In this document: piece after piece, positions 9,623-18,730 of the stretch
How positions within the stretch are numbered: position 1 is the first letter of the stretch
Layout of the letters: the number at the start of each line of letters is the position of its first letter
From: Devosia sp.
GTDB taxonomy: Bacteria; Pseudomonadota; Alphaproteobacteria; Rhizobiales; Devosiaceae
Length of the DNA stretch: 64,000 nucleotides
Assembly (NCBI RefSeq): GCF_024707125.1
Contig: NZ_JANQAH010000011.1
Coordinates: 1,077,616-1,141,615 of the forward strand
Direction of reading: 5' to 3'
The notes under the pieces: generated by a model
Told to the model about the DNA's origin: nothing
The model's input: the letters and a program-made list of their open reading frames with translations, nothing else
The model's database searches: none
Made by a program: the position numbers and the translations under genes

Positions 9623-10525
9623 CTACGCCTTCTTTCGCGGTGCCGCCTTGGGCTTGGCCGACTTGCTGGCCTCAAGGGCCGCCTTGAGCGAGACCGTGGT
9701 GGCCGATTCCTTGGCCGCGGCCGGCGCCTTGGCACGGCTCTTGGCAGCAGGCTTGGCTTCGCCGAGGCTCGCCTTGAGCGCGTCCATCAGGTTGATAACA
9801 TTGCCGCGTTCGGGCGCAGCAGCCACGATCGGCCTGTGCCCCTTGAGCTTTTCCTTGATCATCGCCATCAGGGCGATTTCGTAGCGATCCTCATAGGCCT
9901 TGGGGTCGAAGGAGGTGACCTTCTGCTCGATCAGCTTTTCGGCCAGGTCGAGCATTTCCGTGTCCGGATTGCCCTTTGGAATATTGTCGAAATATTCGGT
10001 CGTACCGCGCACCTCGTTGGGATTGCGCAGGGTGGTGATGAACATGCCGTTTTCGCGGGCGCCGATGGTCACGACACGCTCGCGGCTCGACAGGACGAGC
10101 CGGGCAATGGCCACCTTGCCGCTGCGCCGCATGGCCTCGCGCAGCACGACAAAGGTTTCCTCCGCCATGGCGCCATCGGGTGCCAGATAGTAGGGCGCAT
10201 CCTGATAGAGGACATCGATCTCGTCCTCATCGACAAAGGCTTCGATATTGAGCGTATGGCTGGATTCGATGCGGACGGCTTCGAGGTCGGTGTCCTCGAT
10301 GATCACATATTGCTTGGGCTCATATTCGTAGCCCTTCACCAGATCGGCTCGCTCGACCAGACCCAGTTCGGGATCGACCGGCTTCATATTGATCCGGTTA
10401 TGCGTGTCCTTGTGGAGCTGGTTGAAGCTGATGCGCTCCGACGTGCTGGTCGCGGGATACATTTTTACCGCGCATGACACGAGGCTCAGCCGCAGATGTC
10501 CCTTCCAACTGGCCCGTGGAGCCAT
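9623..10525 (-). CDS. ku: non-homologous end joining protein Ku
   Basis: A 300-residue bacterial Ku, which forms a ring homodimer on DNA ends and recruits LigD. The N-terminus (ASWKGHLRLSLVSCAVKMYPA) and the core phrases KGYEYEPKQYVIIED and YYLAPDGAMAEETFVVLREAM are classic. The C-terminus carries a lysine- and alanine-rich tail after residue 255, as in other Ku proteins where the tail helps DNA binding. The gene follows ligD by about 33 bases on the same strand, the standard two-gene NHEJ arrangement. Confidence 0.95.
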   Translation of the reverse strand: MAPRASWKGHLRLSLVSCAVKMYPATSTSERISFNQLHKDTHNRINMKPVDPELGLVERADLVKGYEYEPKQYVIIEDTDLEAVRIESSHTLNIEAFVDEDEIDVLYQDAPYYLAPDGAMAEETFVVLREAMRRSGKVAIARLVLSSRERVVTIGARENGMFITTLRNPNEVRGTTEYFDNIPKGNPDTEMLDLAEKLIEQKVTSFDPKAYEDRYEIALMAMIKEKLKGHRPIVAAAPERGNVINLMDALKASLGEAKPAAKSRAKAPAAAKESATTVSLKAALEASKSAKPKAAPRKKA

Positions 10526-10558
10526 GGTCGCCTCCTACTCAAACACAATCACCAGTAA

Positions 10559-12994
10559 CTATGCCGGGAGGTCACGCGAAGACTCGTTAATGTCTGCCCA
10601 CGGGTCGCCGGACATCGTTAATAATCTCGGAAGCGTAGAGTAATTGAGGTCCTGAGCGGAGTCGATAGACTCGAGGTCTCGCCACTCTATTGGGGTCGAT
10701 GCGGGCAAATGTGTGCGCGCCCGCAACGAGTAGGCGGCCACCGCCGTCGCGCTGCGCGCATTGCGAAAATAGTCGATGAAGATGCGGCGCTTGCGGTTTT
10801 GGGCGCCCATGACAGTAACGAACGTATCGGGTCCGGTGGCAGCCAGGGCTTCGGCAATGCGGGCGCTGGCGGCATGCGCAGCCTTCCAGTTGAGCTTGCG
10901 CGTCGTCGGCACGACGATGTGAACGCCTTTGCCGCCAGAGGTTTTGACAAAGGGCACGAGGCCCATACCCAGCAGTTCATCGCGCAGATGCACGGCGGCA
11001 TTGACGACATCGCGCCAGGCGACGCCTTCGCCGGGGTCGAGATCGAAGATGATGCGGTCGGGCTTGTCGAGATGATCCAGATGCGTGCCCCAGCTGTGGA
11101 ATTCGACCGCACCGAACTGTGCAAGCGCCAGATAGGCCTTGGTGTCGGTGACGGCGATGAAGGTCTTCTTCTCCCCCTCGGAATTGGCGGTTTCGATCTT
11201 GGCAATGCTTTCGGGCATGCCGGTAAAGGGGTGGCGCTGAAAAAAGCAGTCCGCCGACTTGCCCGTGGGGCAGCGGAACAGCGACACGGGCCGGTCAAGG
11301 AGATGGGGCAGCATGAAATCGCCGACGCTGGCATAGTAGACGGCAATGTCGAGCTTGCTCGGGCCGTTCTTGCCAAAGAGCCGGCGCGTTGGATTGGTGA
11401 CCCAGATGCTGGCAAGGTCGGCATCGGTCACGAGCCGCTTGCGTTGTCCCTTGGCGCCGCTGGAAAGGCTGGCCTCGCGCAGGCCCCTGAAGACGGCATG
11501 GCGCAACATGCCGTCGCTGGTGACAACAGCATATTGGATGCGCGCGGTGATGAGGGGTTTGACCGGGATCACCTCCTTGGGGAAGCCCTCCAGCCGGTCG
11601 CCACCTTCGAGGGCCCGAAGGCGCTCGAGCAGCCCTGCCATATCCGCGGCATCAAACCCGGTGCCGACCTTGCCGCGATAGATGAGATCGTCACCCACCC
11701 ATTCGGCAACGGCGATCGCCCCGATCCCGCCGGCATTGGGCGAGGCGGTGTAGCCGGCGATGACAAAGTGGCCGGTTTTCGGCGCCTTGATCTTGAGCCA
11801 GGTGCCGGACCGGCTGCCGCTATAGATGCTGTCGGCGCGCTTGGAGACGAGGCCCTCAAGTCCACGATCGATAGCCTGTTCGAAAAGGGCCCCGCCCTGC
11901 CCCTCGACATGATCACTGAACTGAATGGCTGAAGAAGCGCCCTCAAGAAGGGTCTTGAGCAGCGCCTTCCTGTCCCGAAGGGCGACGCCACGCAGATCCC
12001 AGCCATCGAGGTACAAAAGGTCGAAGGCGAAAAACAGCAGGTTGCGCGGCCGGCCTTCCGAAAGCTCCTCCTGCAACCGGCCAAAACTGCTGACGCCCTG
12101 GGCATCGAGCACGACGATCTCGCCGTCGATCACCGCCTGACGGCACGGCAGGGTCGCGAACACCTCCGGCAGGTCGCCATAGCGCCGCGTCCAATCAAGA
12201 CCGCCGCGGGTGATGAACCGAGCCACCTTGTTGTCGAGGCGGGCAAGGGTGCGATAGCCGTCGAACTTGATCTCATGCAGCCAGGTGCTGGTTTGCGTGT
12301 CCGCTGGCGGCGCGGCAGCCGCGGTCGCAAGCTGGAGCGGTGTCTTGTCCGGCATGGCCGATGCTACCGCACCCCTAAGCTTGTCCGGTTTCAACGTCGC
12401 GCGGCGTTTCCGCGGCGGCGGAGCCGGTGGCTCCAGCAATTCCTCGATGCGCCGGCCGGTCTTGACGCTTTCGGGCCGGGCCTGAAGGATGTCGTTCTCA
12501 ATATCCATGGCCTGGTCGTGTTCCTTGAACAGCAGCCAGTTGACCTTCCCCTTGTCCTCGGGACGGTTCTTGAGTTGGGTCAACATCCAGCCGCCATTGA
12601 GCTTTTCGCCGGCCAGCCGAAATTTGAAGGCGCCCTTGGCAATATCGGCCTCCGGGTCCCCCATGGGCGCCCAGGTGCCCCTGTCCCAGACGATCATCGG
12701 CCCGCCGCCATATTCGCCGGCCGGGATGAGGCCCTCGAAATCCAGGTAGTCGACCGGATGATCCTCGGTGGCCACCGCAAGCCGCTTATCCGCCGGATTG
12801 AGCGAGGGCCCCTTGGGCACGGCCCAGCTCTTGAGCACGCCCCCCAATTCGAGGCGGAGATCATAATGATCGGCAGTGGCGTGATGCTTGTGAACAACGA
12901 AGCGAAACCCATCCTCGCCATCCATCCCGGACGGTTCGGTCGTGCGCGTAAAATCACGCTTGTCACGATAGGTTTTGAGACGATCCTCAGCCAT
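10559..12994 (-). CDS. ligD: multifunctional DNA ligase D
   Basis: An 811-residue LigD from the ATG at 12994 (MAEDRLKTYRDKRDF). The domain order is 3'-phosphoesterase (about 20-170, with FVVHKHHATADHYDLRLE and the GEYGGG motif), ATP-dependent ligase (about 215-520, nucleophile lysine in EIKFDGYRTLAR), then primase-like polymerase (about 550-790, DLDPGEGVAW and the GGKGVHIVVP motif). All three active sites look complete. It is the first gene of a co-directional repair operon with ku, TPR, hydrolase and xth. An upstream in-frame extension to 13096 is unlikely to be translated. Confidence 0.95.
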   Translation of the reverse strand: MAEDRLKTYRDKRDFTRTTEPSGMDGEDGFRFVVHKHHATADHYDLRLELGGVLKSWAVPKGPSLNPADKRLAVATEDHPVDYLDFEGLIPAGEYGGGPMIVWDRGTWAPMGDPEADIAKGAFKFRLAGEKLNGGWMLTQLKNRPEDKGKVNWLLFKEHDQAMDIENDILQARPESVKTGRRIEELLEPPAPPPRKRRATLKPDKLRGAVASAMPDKTPLQLATAAAAPPADTQTSTWLHEIKFDGYRTLARLDNKVARFITRGGLDWTRRYGDLPEVFATLPCRQAVIDGEIVVLDAQGVSSFGRLQEELSEGRPRNLLFFAFDLLYLDGWDLRGVALRDRKALLKTLLEGASSAIQFSDHVEGQGGALFEQAIDRGLEGLVSKRADSIYSGSRSGTWLKIKAPKTGHFVIAGYTASPNAGGIGAIAVAEWVGDDLIYRGKVGTGFDAADMAGLLERLRALEGGDRLEGFPKEVIPVKPLITARIQYAVVTSDGMLRHAVFRGLREASLSSGAKGQRKRLVTDADLASIWVTNPTRRLFGKNGPSKLDIAVYYASVGDFMLPHLLDRPVSLFRCPTGKSADCFFQRHPFTGMPESIAKIETANSEGEKKTFIAVTDTKAYLALAQFGAVEFHSWGTHLDHLDKPDRIIFDLDPGEGVAWRDVVNAAVHLRDELLGMGLVPFVKTSGGKGVHIVVPTTRKLNWKAAHAASARIAEALAATGPDTFVTVMGAQNRKRRIFIDYFRNARSATAVAAYSLRARTHLPASTPIEWRDLESIDSAQDLNYSTLPRLLTMSGDPWADINESSRDLPA

Positions 12995-13123
12995 GAGCCG
13001 ATGATAGGCGCAAAAAAATGAAGGCGGAACTAGCGGGCGACGACGTCCGGGCACGAGCGTCCGGTCACAGATCGGCTGCGCACCCTGGCGCGCCAAGACC
13101 CCGCTGGGTGCGGCCGATGCCAG

Positions 13124-13942
13124 CTAGAAGGCAAATTTCCCGACGAGGTAGCTTGCACCAACCGTCCCGGCGGCGATGACGAGCGTGCGCAGCAAAGTCC
13201 GGTTGAGATCCTGCCGTCCGGCGCGGGCTGCCAATATCGATGTCAAAACGAGCGAAACGGCAACCGCTGCAAGCACCAGCCCGGTGTCGACATGGATCGG
13301 CACCATAATGGTGACCAAGAGGGGAATGGACGCACCGATCGCGTAGGAAATCGCTGTACCCAGGCTGGCCTGGACAATATCACGCCGCGAAACAACGCTG
13401 ATGATGCCATGCTCGCTCTCCAATTGCGCCTTGAGCGGGGAGCGTTTCATCAGCTGCGCTGCGACCTCCCGAGCCAGGTCGGCGGGCAATCCCTTTTGCT
13501 TGTAGTAGTCCAGCAACTCGTCAAATTCGACATCGGGCTGGCGCTTGATCTCCAGCCGCTCTTCTTCGATGAGGCTTAATTGCGCCTCGCGCTCCGATGC
13601 CGTTTCCGCCCATTTTGCGCCACCGGCGGTGAACATTCCCGAGACCATTGCGGCCATTCCCGCGAGCGCCAGCGTCGCATCGTCGGCACCGGCACCGGCG
13701 AACCCTTCCAAAATGCCGGCAGTGGCTATTATGCCGTCATTGGCGGCCAAGGCCCAGGCGCGGTGCGCGCCGGGGTCGGCGAATAGCAACCGGAGCCTTG
13801 CAAGCCAGGCAACCGCAATATGGTTCAAGATTGTCCCCACCTCGCCGAGCCAATGCATACCCGCCCCGAATTCCCGGACCGCTGTCATCATCGCAGAGAG
13901 CGATCTTTTCGGCCATATCCTGGTATCTTGCCCGGACCACAC
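13124..13942 (-). CDS. VIT1/CCC1 family membrane protein
   Basis: Up to 272 residues with the family pattern: HRAWALAANDGIIATAGILEGF (first membrane helix), a cytoplasmic acidic segment with EREAQLSLIEEERLEIKRQPD, and three hydrophobic segments at the C-terminus. The family moves ferrous iron or manganese across membranes. Several ATG codons (13942, 13891, 13858) could be the start. Family members usually begin close to the first helix, so the true protein may be shorter. It is separated from ligD by about 130 bases. Confidence 0.8.
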   Translation of the reverse strand: MWSGQDTRIWPKRSLSAMMTAVREFGAGMHWLGEVGTILNHIAVAWLARLRLLFADPGAHRAWALAANDGIIATAGILEGFAGAGADDATLALAGMAAMVSGMFTAGGAKWAETASEREAQLSLIEEERLEIKRQPDVEFDELLDYYKQKGLPADLAREVAAQLMKRSPLKAQLESEHGIISVVSRRDIVQASLGTAISYAIGASIPLLVTIMVPIHVDTGLVLAAVAVSLVLTSILAARAGRQDLNRTLLRTLVIAAGTVGASYLVGKFAF

Positions 13943-14116
13943 CCTTCAGCCAGGGCCTGCAGCGCGGGTCAGATTGGTCGGGTCGTTCACGCCGCTATTT
14001 GGGGCACACGGATCTGGCCACGCGTCTCCGTCGCAACGCTTCGCCTGGTGGAGGCGCGCGCAAACTGCAGCCCTTGTCGGTGCGTGAGCCCAAAATACCC
14101 AGCAATGTCAAGAAAA

Positions 14117-14161
14117 TGGTGGGTGCGACAGGGATTGAACCTGTGACCCCTGCCGTGTGAA
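14117..14161 (-). other. 3' half of tRNA-Val(CAC): attachment-site scar
   Basis: Read on the minus strand, this is the anticodon loop TTCACAC, the 3' anticodon strand GGCAG, the T arm ACAGG-TTCAATC-CCTGT, the acceptor strand CGCACCC and CCA. Loop position 34-36 is CAC, giving valine. The bases that should continue into the 5' half (CTGCC...) are missing from 14162 on, so this is not a functional tRNA. A partial tRNA 3' end beside an integrase-bearing segment is the expected remnant of site-specific integration. The intact tRNA should lie at the other end of the element and is not in this window. Confidence 0.8.
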
Positions 14162-14448
14162 AACCAGGCCCCTCCGCCAAAGCGCCGGTTTATCTGCAGT
14201 TACAACTGGTGACCACCACTTTAAAGCCCATTTAGACCAGGTTTGCCGAACCTTTCGGTTCAAATGAACCGGAGAGCACTGTCTTCTACCTGCTTCAGCT
14301 TCAGCGAGTAGATGCGCCAGCTCGGCAAGGCTTTGCGAATGCCACGAACACTCCCTATTGCGACCTCTTCGCAACCTCCGACCGATCAGACAGTCCCAAA
14401 AGGGCGACGCTATAGACGATGCAACATCAACGCTAGTCTACGGAACAA

Positions 14449-14850
14449 ATGGCAAACCGTCCCTTCGAAAAATCAAACCTAGCAAGCTTTCTGCAGGCTC
14501 GCATTGTCGAACTGCAACCGGTCAAGACGCAAGCGGACATCGCCTCCGAAGCAGGCTTTCGCAATGCGAGCATGCTCGCATTGATCAAAAACGGAACGAC
14601 GCGTCTCCCACTTGATCGGGTTCCTGCCCTTGCCGTCGCGTTAGAAATAGACTCGCGACGGCTCATGTTTTTGGCCATGCAACAGACCGCAGACGACACT
14701 ACCATGCGCGCATTCAGGGAAATATTCGGTACGCCGGTAACGACGAACGAATTGGCGTGGCTTGAGGAAATTCGAAGCGCGTCGGGAGGGAGCGATCCTT
14801 GGCTAACGAGCAGATCGCGCGTCGCACTCCGGGCAATTTTCGGCAAGTGA
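14449..14850 (+). CDS. XRE-like helix-turn-helix regulator
   Basis: A 133-residue protein whose first 75 residues resemble a Cro/CI-type HTH (VKTQADIASEAGFRNASMLALIKNGTTRLPLDRVPALAVAL), with the usual pattern of a recognition helix followed by a regular 'pick the limit' helix. The remainder has no recognised domain. It is the first gene inside the integrative element and could control excision or replication genes. Its base composition is lower in G and C than the chromosomal genes to the left. Confidence 0.75.
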   Translation: MANRPFEKSNLASFLQARIVELQPVKTQADIASEAGFRNASMLALIKNGTTRLPLDRVPALAVALEIDSRRLMFLAMQQTADDTTMRAFREIFGTPVTTNELAWLEEIRSASGGSDPWLTSRSRVALRAIFGK

Positions 14851-14860
14851 GGCTTGCTAA

Positions 14861-15067
14861 TTGAGCACAGCAAAAGGTACCCAACTTTCCGACTTGTTGG
14901 CACAAGCGCTTTGGACCAACGCCCTATCCCGTGCCGGCCGTCCCATCCTGCCTACCGCTGCACGGCTACGCCAGCTGAGAGCTTTAATCGCACAATGGTC
15001 CGTAGAAGATGCAATCGCTGGTCCACACGACGATAGGCCAAGAGATGACAACACTGAGGTTCCGTAG
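14861..15067 (+). CDS. small hypothetical protein after the XRE gene
   Basis: A 68-codon frame beginning with TTG, ten bases after the XRE stop, with GAGG a few bases upstream. The composition is protein-like, with a leucine/alanine-rich helix (LSDLLAQALW) and an acidic, arginine-rich tail. I recognise no domain. It would be translated from the XRE transcript if real. The evidence is spacing and composition only. Confidence 0.35.
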   Translation: MSTAKGTQLSDLLAQALWTNALSRAGRPILPTAARLRQLRALIAQWSVEDAIAGPHDDRPRDDNTEVP

Positions 15068-15193
15068 AATGCCCGGCTGTACACTTTTTATGGGCATCTC
15101 ATTCCGACGCGCCATCTCAGAAGTGCCAGAAACCCAACCGTCTCAGGCACATCCTGCAACAAGGTCCTTATAACTGCATATACTAGCCATTAC

Positions 15194-16360
15194 CTAACGA
15201 CCCAATTCCCTACGCTGCAGATTGCGAAGCGCTTCCCGAACCTTTTCGTTTAGAGCCTCGTACGCCTTCGTAGTATTTTCCTTTCTCCTCCCGCGAGGCG
15301 GCACCTGGTACCCACGCTCCTTTAGGTTTTTATCAATGGACCTTAAATTGCGTTGCCGCTCGGCGTCGAGGGCCGCCAACCCAACGGCGCCTATATTCAA
15401 GAACCTCAACACTCGTCGTCTCTCTCGGAATAAGTCCACACCCACGGGGTCTTTTGGCAAAATGAATGTTGGAAGAACGAACTGAAAGTACCTCCGCTGA
15501 AACTTGGTCAGGTTCACCTCTTTCAGACCCGCCAAGGTGTCTGTTCCGGTTCTCTGCAACTCTTCACCCCTTAGGGTGACCTCTACCCTCGCGCGTCGCC
15601 CCTCGACCGGGAGAACGGTTCTTGTGCCGGTTGTGGGGTTCTGCCTATCCAGTAATTTATTCATAACCCGCCACATCGCCGGCGAACCTTCTTCCCCAAG
15701 GTAGAACGTTGCGTCTACCGGAATTGTGCGATCGGCCTCCACCTCCAGAATTGCCCAGCGCCTCTTGCCTTCGAACGATCTTCCCCAAACCTTCGAAGAA
15801 TGCGCCTTACCTTTTCCCCAAGCGAACCTAGGATGATCTGCGGAGCGCTCTATAATGTCTTTGTTTGGGAAGAGATGCCGAGCCAGTACTGCCACCATTG
15901 CAAGGCCTTCAATTTCTGAAGCTCGCTTGGAATAGAAATCGACGCTCACCTCCAAGCCCACGGTGCGAGGCTCCGAAATCAGGCCGAATTCGACGCCAAT
16001 CGCGTCAGTTACCCGCACTAAGTCTACAATATGAGGATCTTGAAAAATCACCCTGAAAACATCAGACACCCCTCCTGAGCCTGCCTCAACAGGCTCAACA
16101 TAGGATGTGCGTCCACATACACGGTCGATTTCCTTTTTCAGATGGCGGAACTGGGTTTTTCTACCCAAGTGGAATTCCAACTCCACCCAATCGATGACCG
16201 CTTCGCAGCGATAGTCTGCGAGGTCTAGCACCGGCTTCAAGAGATGCCGGTCCGTAAATCTACGTTGGCTCGAATTCACCGGGCTTTCGATAAACTCGAG
16301 CTGCAGCAGTCGTTTGCGGTCTTTCAGAAACGGCACGGGCACTATGGTGTTTTTTAACAT
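15194..16360 (-). CDS. possible replication-initiation (Rep) protein of the element
   Basis: A 388-residue protein I cannot name with certainty. The middle reads like Rep_trans-type initiators: IDWVELEFHLGRKTQF near residue 56, VGLEVSVDFYSKR near 155, ATFYLGEEGSPAMWRVMNK near 230 and RARVEVTLRGEEL near 270. That order (inner beta strands, 'yLG..s..yRvynK', 'rvEvtlrG') is what suggests Rep. The C-terminus is basic and coiled. A long hairpin stands 91 bases upstream of the start, where an origin would be expected. An unrelated element-specific function remains possible. Confidence 0.5.
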   Translation of the reverse strand: MLKNTIVPVPFLKDRKRLLQLEFIESPVNSSQRRFTDRHLLKPVLDLADYRCEAVIDWVELEFHLGRKTQFRHLKKEIDRVCGRTSYVEPVEAGSGGVSDVFRVIFQDPHIVDLVRVTDAIGVEFGLISEPRTVGLEVSVDFYSKRASEIEGLAMVAVLARHLFPNKDIIERSADHPRFAWGKGKAHSSKVWGRSFEGKRRWAILEVEADRTIPVDATFYLGEEGSPAMWRVMNKLLDRQNPTTGTRTVLPVEGRRARVEVTLRGEELQRTGTDTLAGLKEVNLTKFQRRYFQFVLPTFILPKDPVGVDLFRERRRVLRFLNIGAVGLAALDAERQRNLRSIDKNLKERGYQVPPRGRRKENTTKAYEALNEKVREALRNLQRRELGR

Positions 16361-17536
16361 CGCGCCGACCTAACTGAGTCGTCGTATCTCCGACAGCCTG
16401 TTGCGCTTTTGGAAAGGACACAGACATAAAATCACCGATTCAAGCCAGCCATGTAACACTCAATGCAAATTCGCTTGCGGTGAGTGTTACATTGTCCAGC
16501 AAACGATATGAGGGAAACGCCCCCCTTGGAACTGAACACGGTGTCATTACCGCAAAGTATTTTGCGTTGGAGTTTCCAGAAGTTTACATTTCCGCTCACG
16601 TTAGAACGAAAGATCTGGTTTTCTGCAAATATAGCATTTCAGGTTTCTGTATCGGACAAGTGTGAGCACCGTCGCTGGCGCGCACAAGAAGCTCACCAGC
16701 TCGCGTTCGGGCGGCCAACGGGAATTCGCTCAAAAAGTATCGAAAGATTAGTGCTAGCTCACCGCACGCGATTCCAGAGACACTCAAGCCAGGCCTGTCT
16801 CCGATAGTTTCCACTTCCGACTGCGTAGCCACGTCCATTTGAAGGCATCAGTGAAGCAGTGCGCGGAGAACTCTGGCTACCCGCTGTGTATGCTCGTAGG
16901 GGGAGGACGTATCTACATCGAGCCACGAATAGATGGCCCATAAGCGTATACATATGGAAGTGTACGACAGTCTGGACGTCCCCGATGCGCGGCCGTTGCG
17001 CCAAACCGGGCTCACACACAAGTCGCATCGACCAAGCGGCAAGATGCCGATACGGGACGCGGTCAGCTTTGGCGGGACCGTGCCAGGTAAAAGGTTGCAG
17101 GCGGATAGCATAGGATCGCACCTCAATCGCTCGTGCTGCTCGACCGCTTGTAGACGGGCGAAGGCACCCGGTCAGAGTTGCACCGTCACATTTGACACAT
17201 TTCCCGCAAAGTCTCCTCTGCCGCTGGACACATGCCATCCGCAACAGATGTGGTGGCAACGGCTAGGTACGGCTAGCTTCCCACCGCAGGGTGTTCAGAC
17301 GCCGGTTAGCCTTGTCAATAGACGAAGTCCTAGGGCCGGTCCAACGCATAAGGGAATGACCCTCCCTCCCCGGTAGAATAAGGCATCCTAACCTCCGGTA
17401 TGCCCTCAGTTTGGACCGCGGCCAGCGACTAAAAAAATAGTCAAAATCCTTTCAGATTTCTCTGCATCCCAAAATCGAGACCGCTATAGCGCGCTTTAGA
17501 TCCTCAGATTCACTGGCGATCATAGGAGCCCTTTGA
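16361..17536. other. 1.2-kb segment without a supported gene
   Basis: Apart from the hairpin at 16451-16492, no frame here shows convincing protein composition or a ribosome site. The frames that exist on both strands are short, rich in Cys, Arg and Trp, and overlap each other. The segment is lower in GC than the left chromosome. In a small integrative element such a space could hold an origin, an attachment site or a small RNA. Confidence 0.5.
16451..16492. repeat. long perfect hairpin upstream of the Rep-like gene
   Basis: ATGTAACACTCA (16451-16462) is exactly repeated in inverted form at 16481-16492. The 18-base spacer contains a nested inverted pair, GCAA/TTGC. It lies 91 bases before the start of the Rep-like gene. 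It could be a Rep binding or nicking site, or an operator for that gene. Confidence 0.6.
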
Positions 17537-17854
17537 TTGCAACCACCAATGCCTATGGGTAGCGAGGCAATTCCACTGCGCATTGATGAGCGCCCATTTA
17601 GCCCGGAAACGCTCGCTCGGCGCTGGGACTGTTCTCCCCAGCACGTAAGAGATCTGGTCGCCGCGGGCCGCTTGAGCGCATTCCGCCTCGGCAGACTTAT
17701 CCGCATCCCCGCCCCCATTGTGAGAGACTTCGAATGCCCGAAATGCGAGCCCAACTCTATCGCGGCACCTATTGCGCCGTTTGGTCTGACGAAGGCAAGA
17801 CGCGGCGACGCTCCCTTCGTACCGACGATCATGAGGAAGCCCAGCGCAGACTAA
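17537..17854 (+). CDS. HTH (excisionase/AlpA-like) DNA-binding protein
   Basis: A 105-residue frame from a TTG at 17537, preferred because AGGAG lies eight bases upstream; ATG codons at 17549 and 17555 are alternatives. Residues 20-65 (FSPETLARRWDCSPQHVRDLVAAGRLSAFRLGRLIRI) form the winged HTH_17 type found in excisionases. The last 40 codons overlap the integrase gene in another frame. The pairing with a tyrosine recombinase points to a role in excision or in control of the integrase. Confidence 0.7.
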   Translation: MQPPMPMGSEAIPLRIDERPFSPETLARRWDCSPQHVRDLVAAGRLSAFRLGRLIRIPAPIVRDFECPKCEPNSIAAPIAPFGLTKARRGDAPFVPTIMRKPSAD

Positions 17855-18720
17855 TCGATCTCCGCCAAACCATGGCTGCTCCAGTTGGGGCTACTGTAGC
17901 TTCGATGGTCCAAGCTTACCTCGATGAGAAACGAGGTAGAGTCGTGGATCATGAAAGGATGGTCGGCGGCTGGAAGAACGCAAAGTCAACCTTTGGCCAC
18001 CTGCGGCCGGACCAAATCACCAGAGAACTGTGCCGCGACTACGCTCGAAGGCGTCGTGACGAAGGCCAGCAGCGGCGCGGAATCCCCATAGGCGATGGCA
18101 CAATTCTGAAAGAAATCAACGTGGTCCGCCAGGCCCTGAATTGGCATGGCGTGCAAGGTGCCGTATTTGAGGCGCCCAGCCAGCCCCCTCCGCGAGACAG
18201 ATACCTGACGCGAGAGGAATTTCAGCGACTGTTGGATGCTTGTGCAAGCCCGCACATGAGGCTGTTCATGATCCTGGCCCTTTCGACCGCTGGGCGGAAG
18301 GGCGCGATACTTCAGCTTACATGGGATCGTGTTGACTTCGAACGCCGGCAAGTTCGTCTGGCAGTGCCAGGAGAACAAAATCGCAAAGGTCGCGCTCTCG
18401 TGCCGATGACCGACCGGTTGCACGCCGAGTTACTGGTAGCGAAAAAGGCGGCCCTAACGCACTACGTGATAGAATATGCAGGCGGCCCTGTCCTCAACAT
18501 CAAGAAAGGATTTGCCGCCGCAGCAAAACGCGCAATGCTTGACGATATTACGCCGCATGACCTTCGCCATACAGCGGCAGTGTGGATGGCGGAAAGTGGC
18601 ATCGCTATAACCGAGATCGCTCAGTTCTTGGGGCACACAGACCCGCGGATTACCTACCGAGTATATGCTCGGTTCAGCCCCGAATACCTCCGGAAGGCGG
18701 CTTCGGCGCTAAACGTCTAG
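17734..18720 (+). CDS. tyrosine recombinase/integrase
   Basis: This 328-residue integrase has an N-terminal arm-binding segment, a SAM-like core-binding domain (about 45-130) and a catalytic domain (about 155-328). Catalytic residues are the first Arg in TAGRKGAILQLTW, HDLRH (His and second Arg), LGHTDP (His) and the tyrosine in ITYRVYARFSPEY. It probably recombines the 3' end of tRNA-Val, the scar at 14117-14161. Its first 121 bases overlap the HTH gene in a different frame. Confidence 0.9.
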   Translation: MPEMRAQLYRGTYCAVWSDEGKTRRRSLRTDDHEEAQRRLIDLRQTMAAPVGATVASMVQAYLDEKRGRVVDHERMVGGWKNAKSTFGHLRPDQITRELCRDYARRRRDEGQQRRGIPIGDGTILKEINVVRQALNWHGVQGAVFEAPSQPPPRDRYLTREEFQRLLDACASPHMRLFMILALSTAGRKGAILQLTWDRVDFERRQVRLAVPGEQNRKGRALVPMTDRLHAELLVAKKAALTHYVIEYAGGPVLNIKKGFAAAAKRAMLDDITPHDLRHTAAVWMAESGIAITEIAQFLGHTDPRITYRVYARFSPEYLRKAASALNV

Positions 18721-18730
18721 ATAGCCATCT

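Noticed and set aside
16848..17126. tRNA-like string on the minus strand (reads VWRNGRASG in one frame)
   Set aside because: A D-arm-like GCGC pairing is present, but no anticodon stem or T arm follows, so no tRNA can be supported.
16759..17259. 166-codon minus-strand frame in the element
   Set aside because: Protein composition is unconvincing, there is no ribosome site, and other frames of equal quality overlap it.
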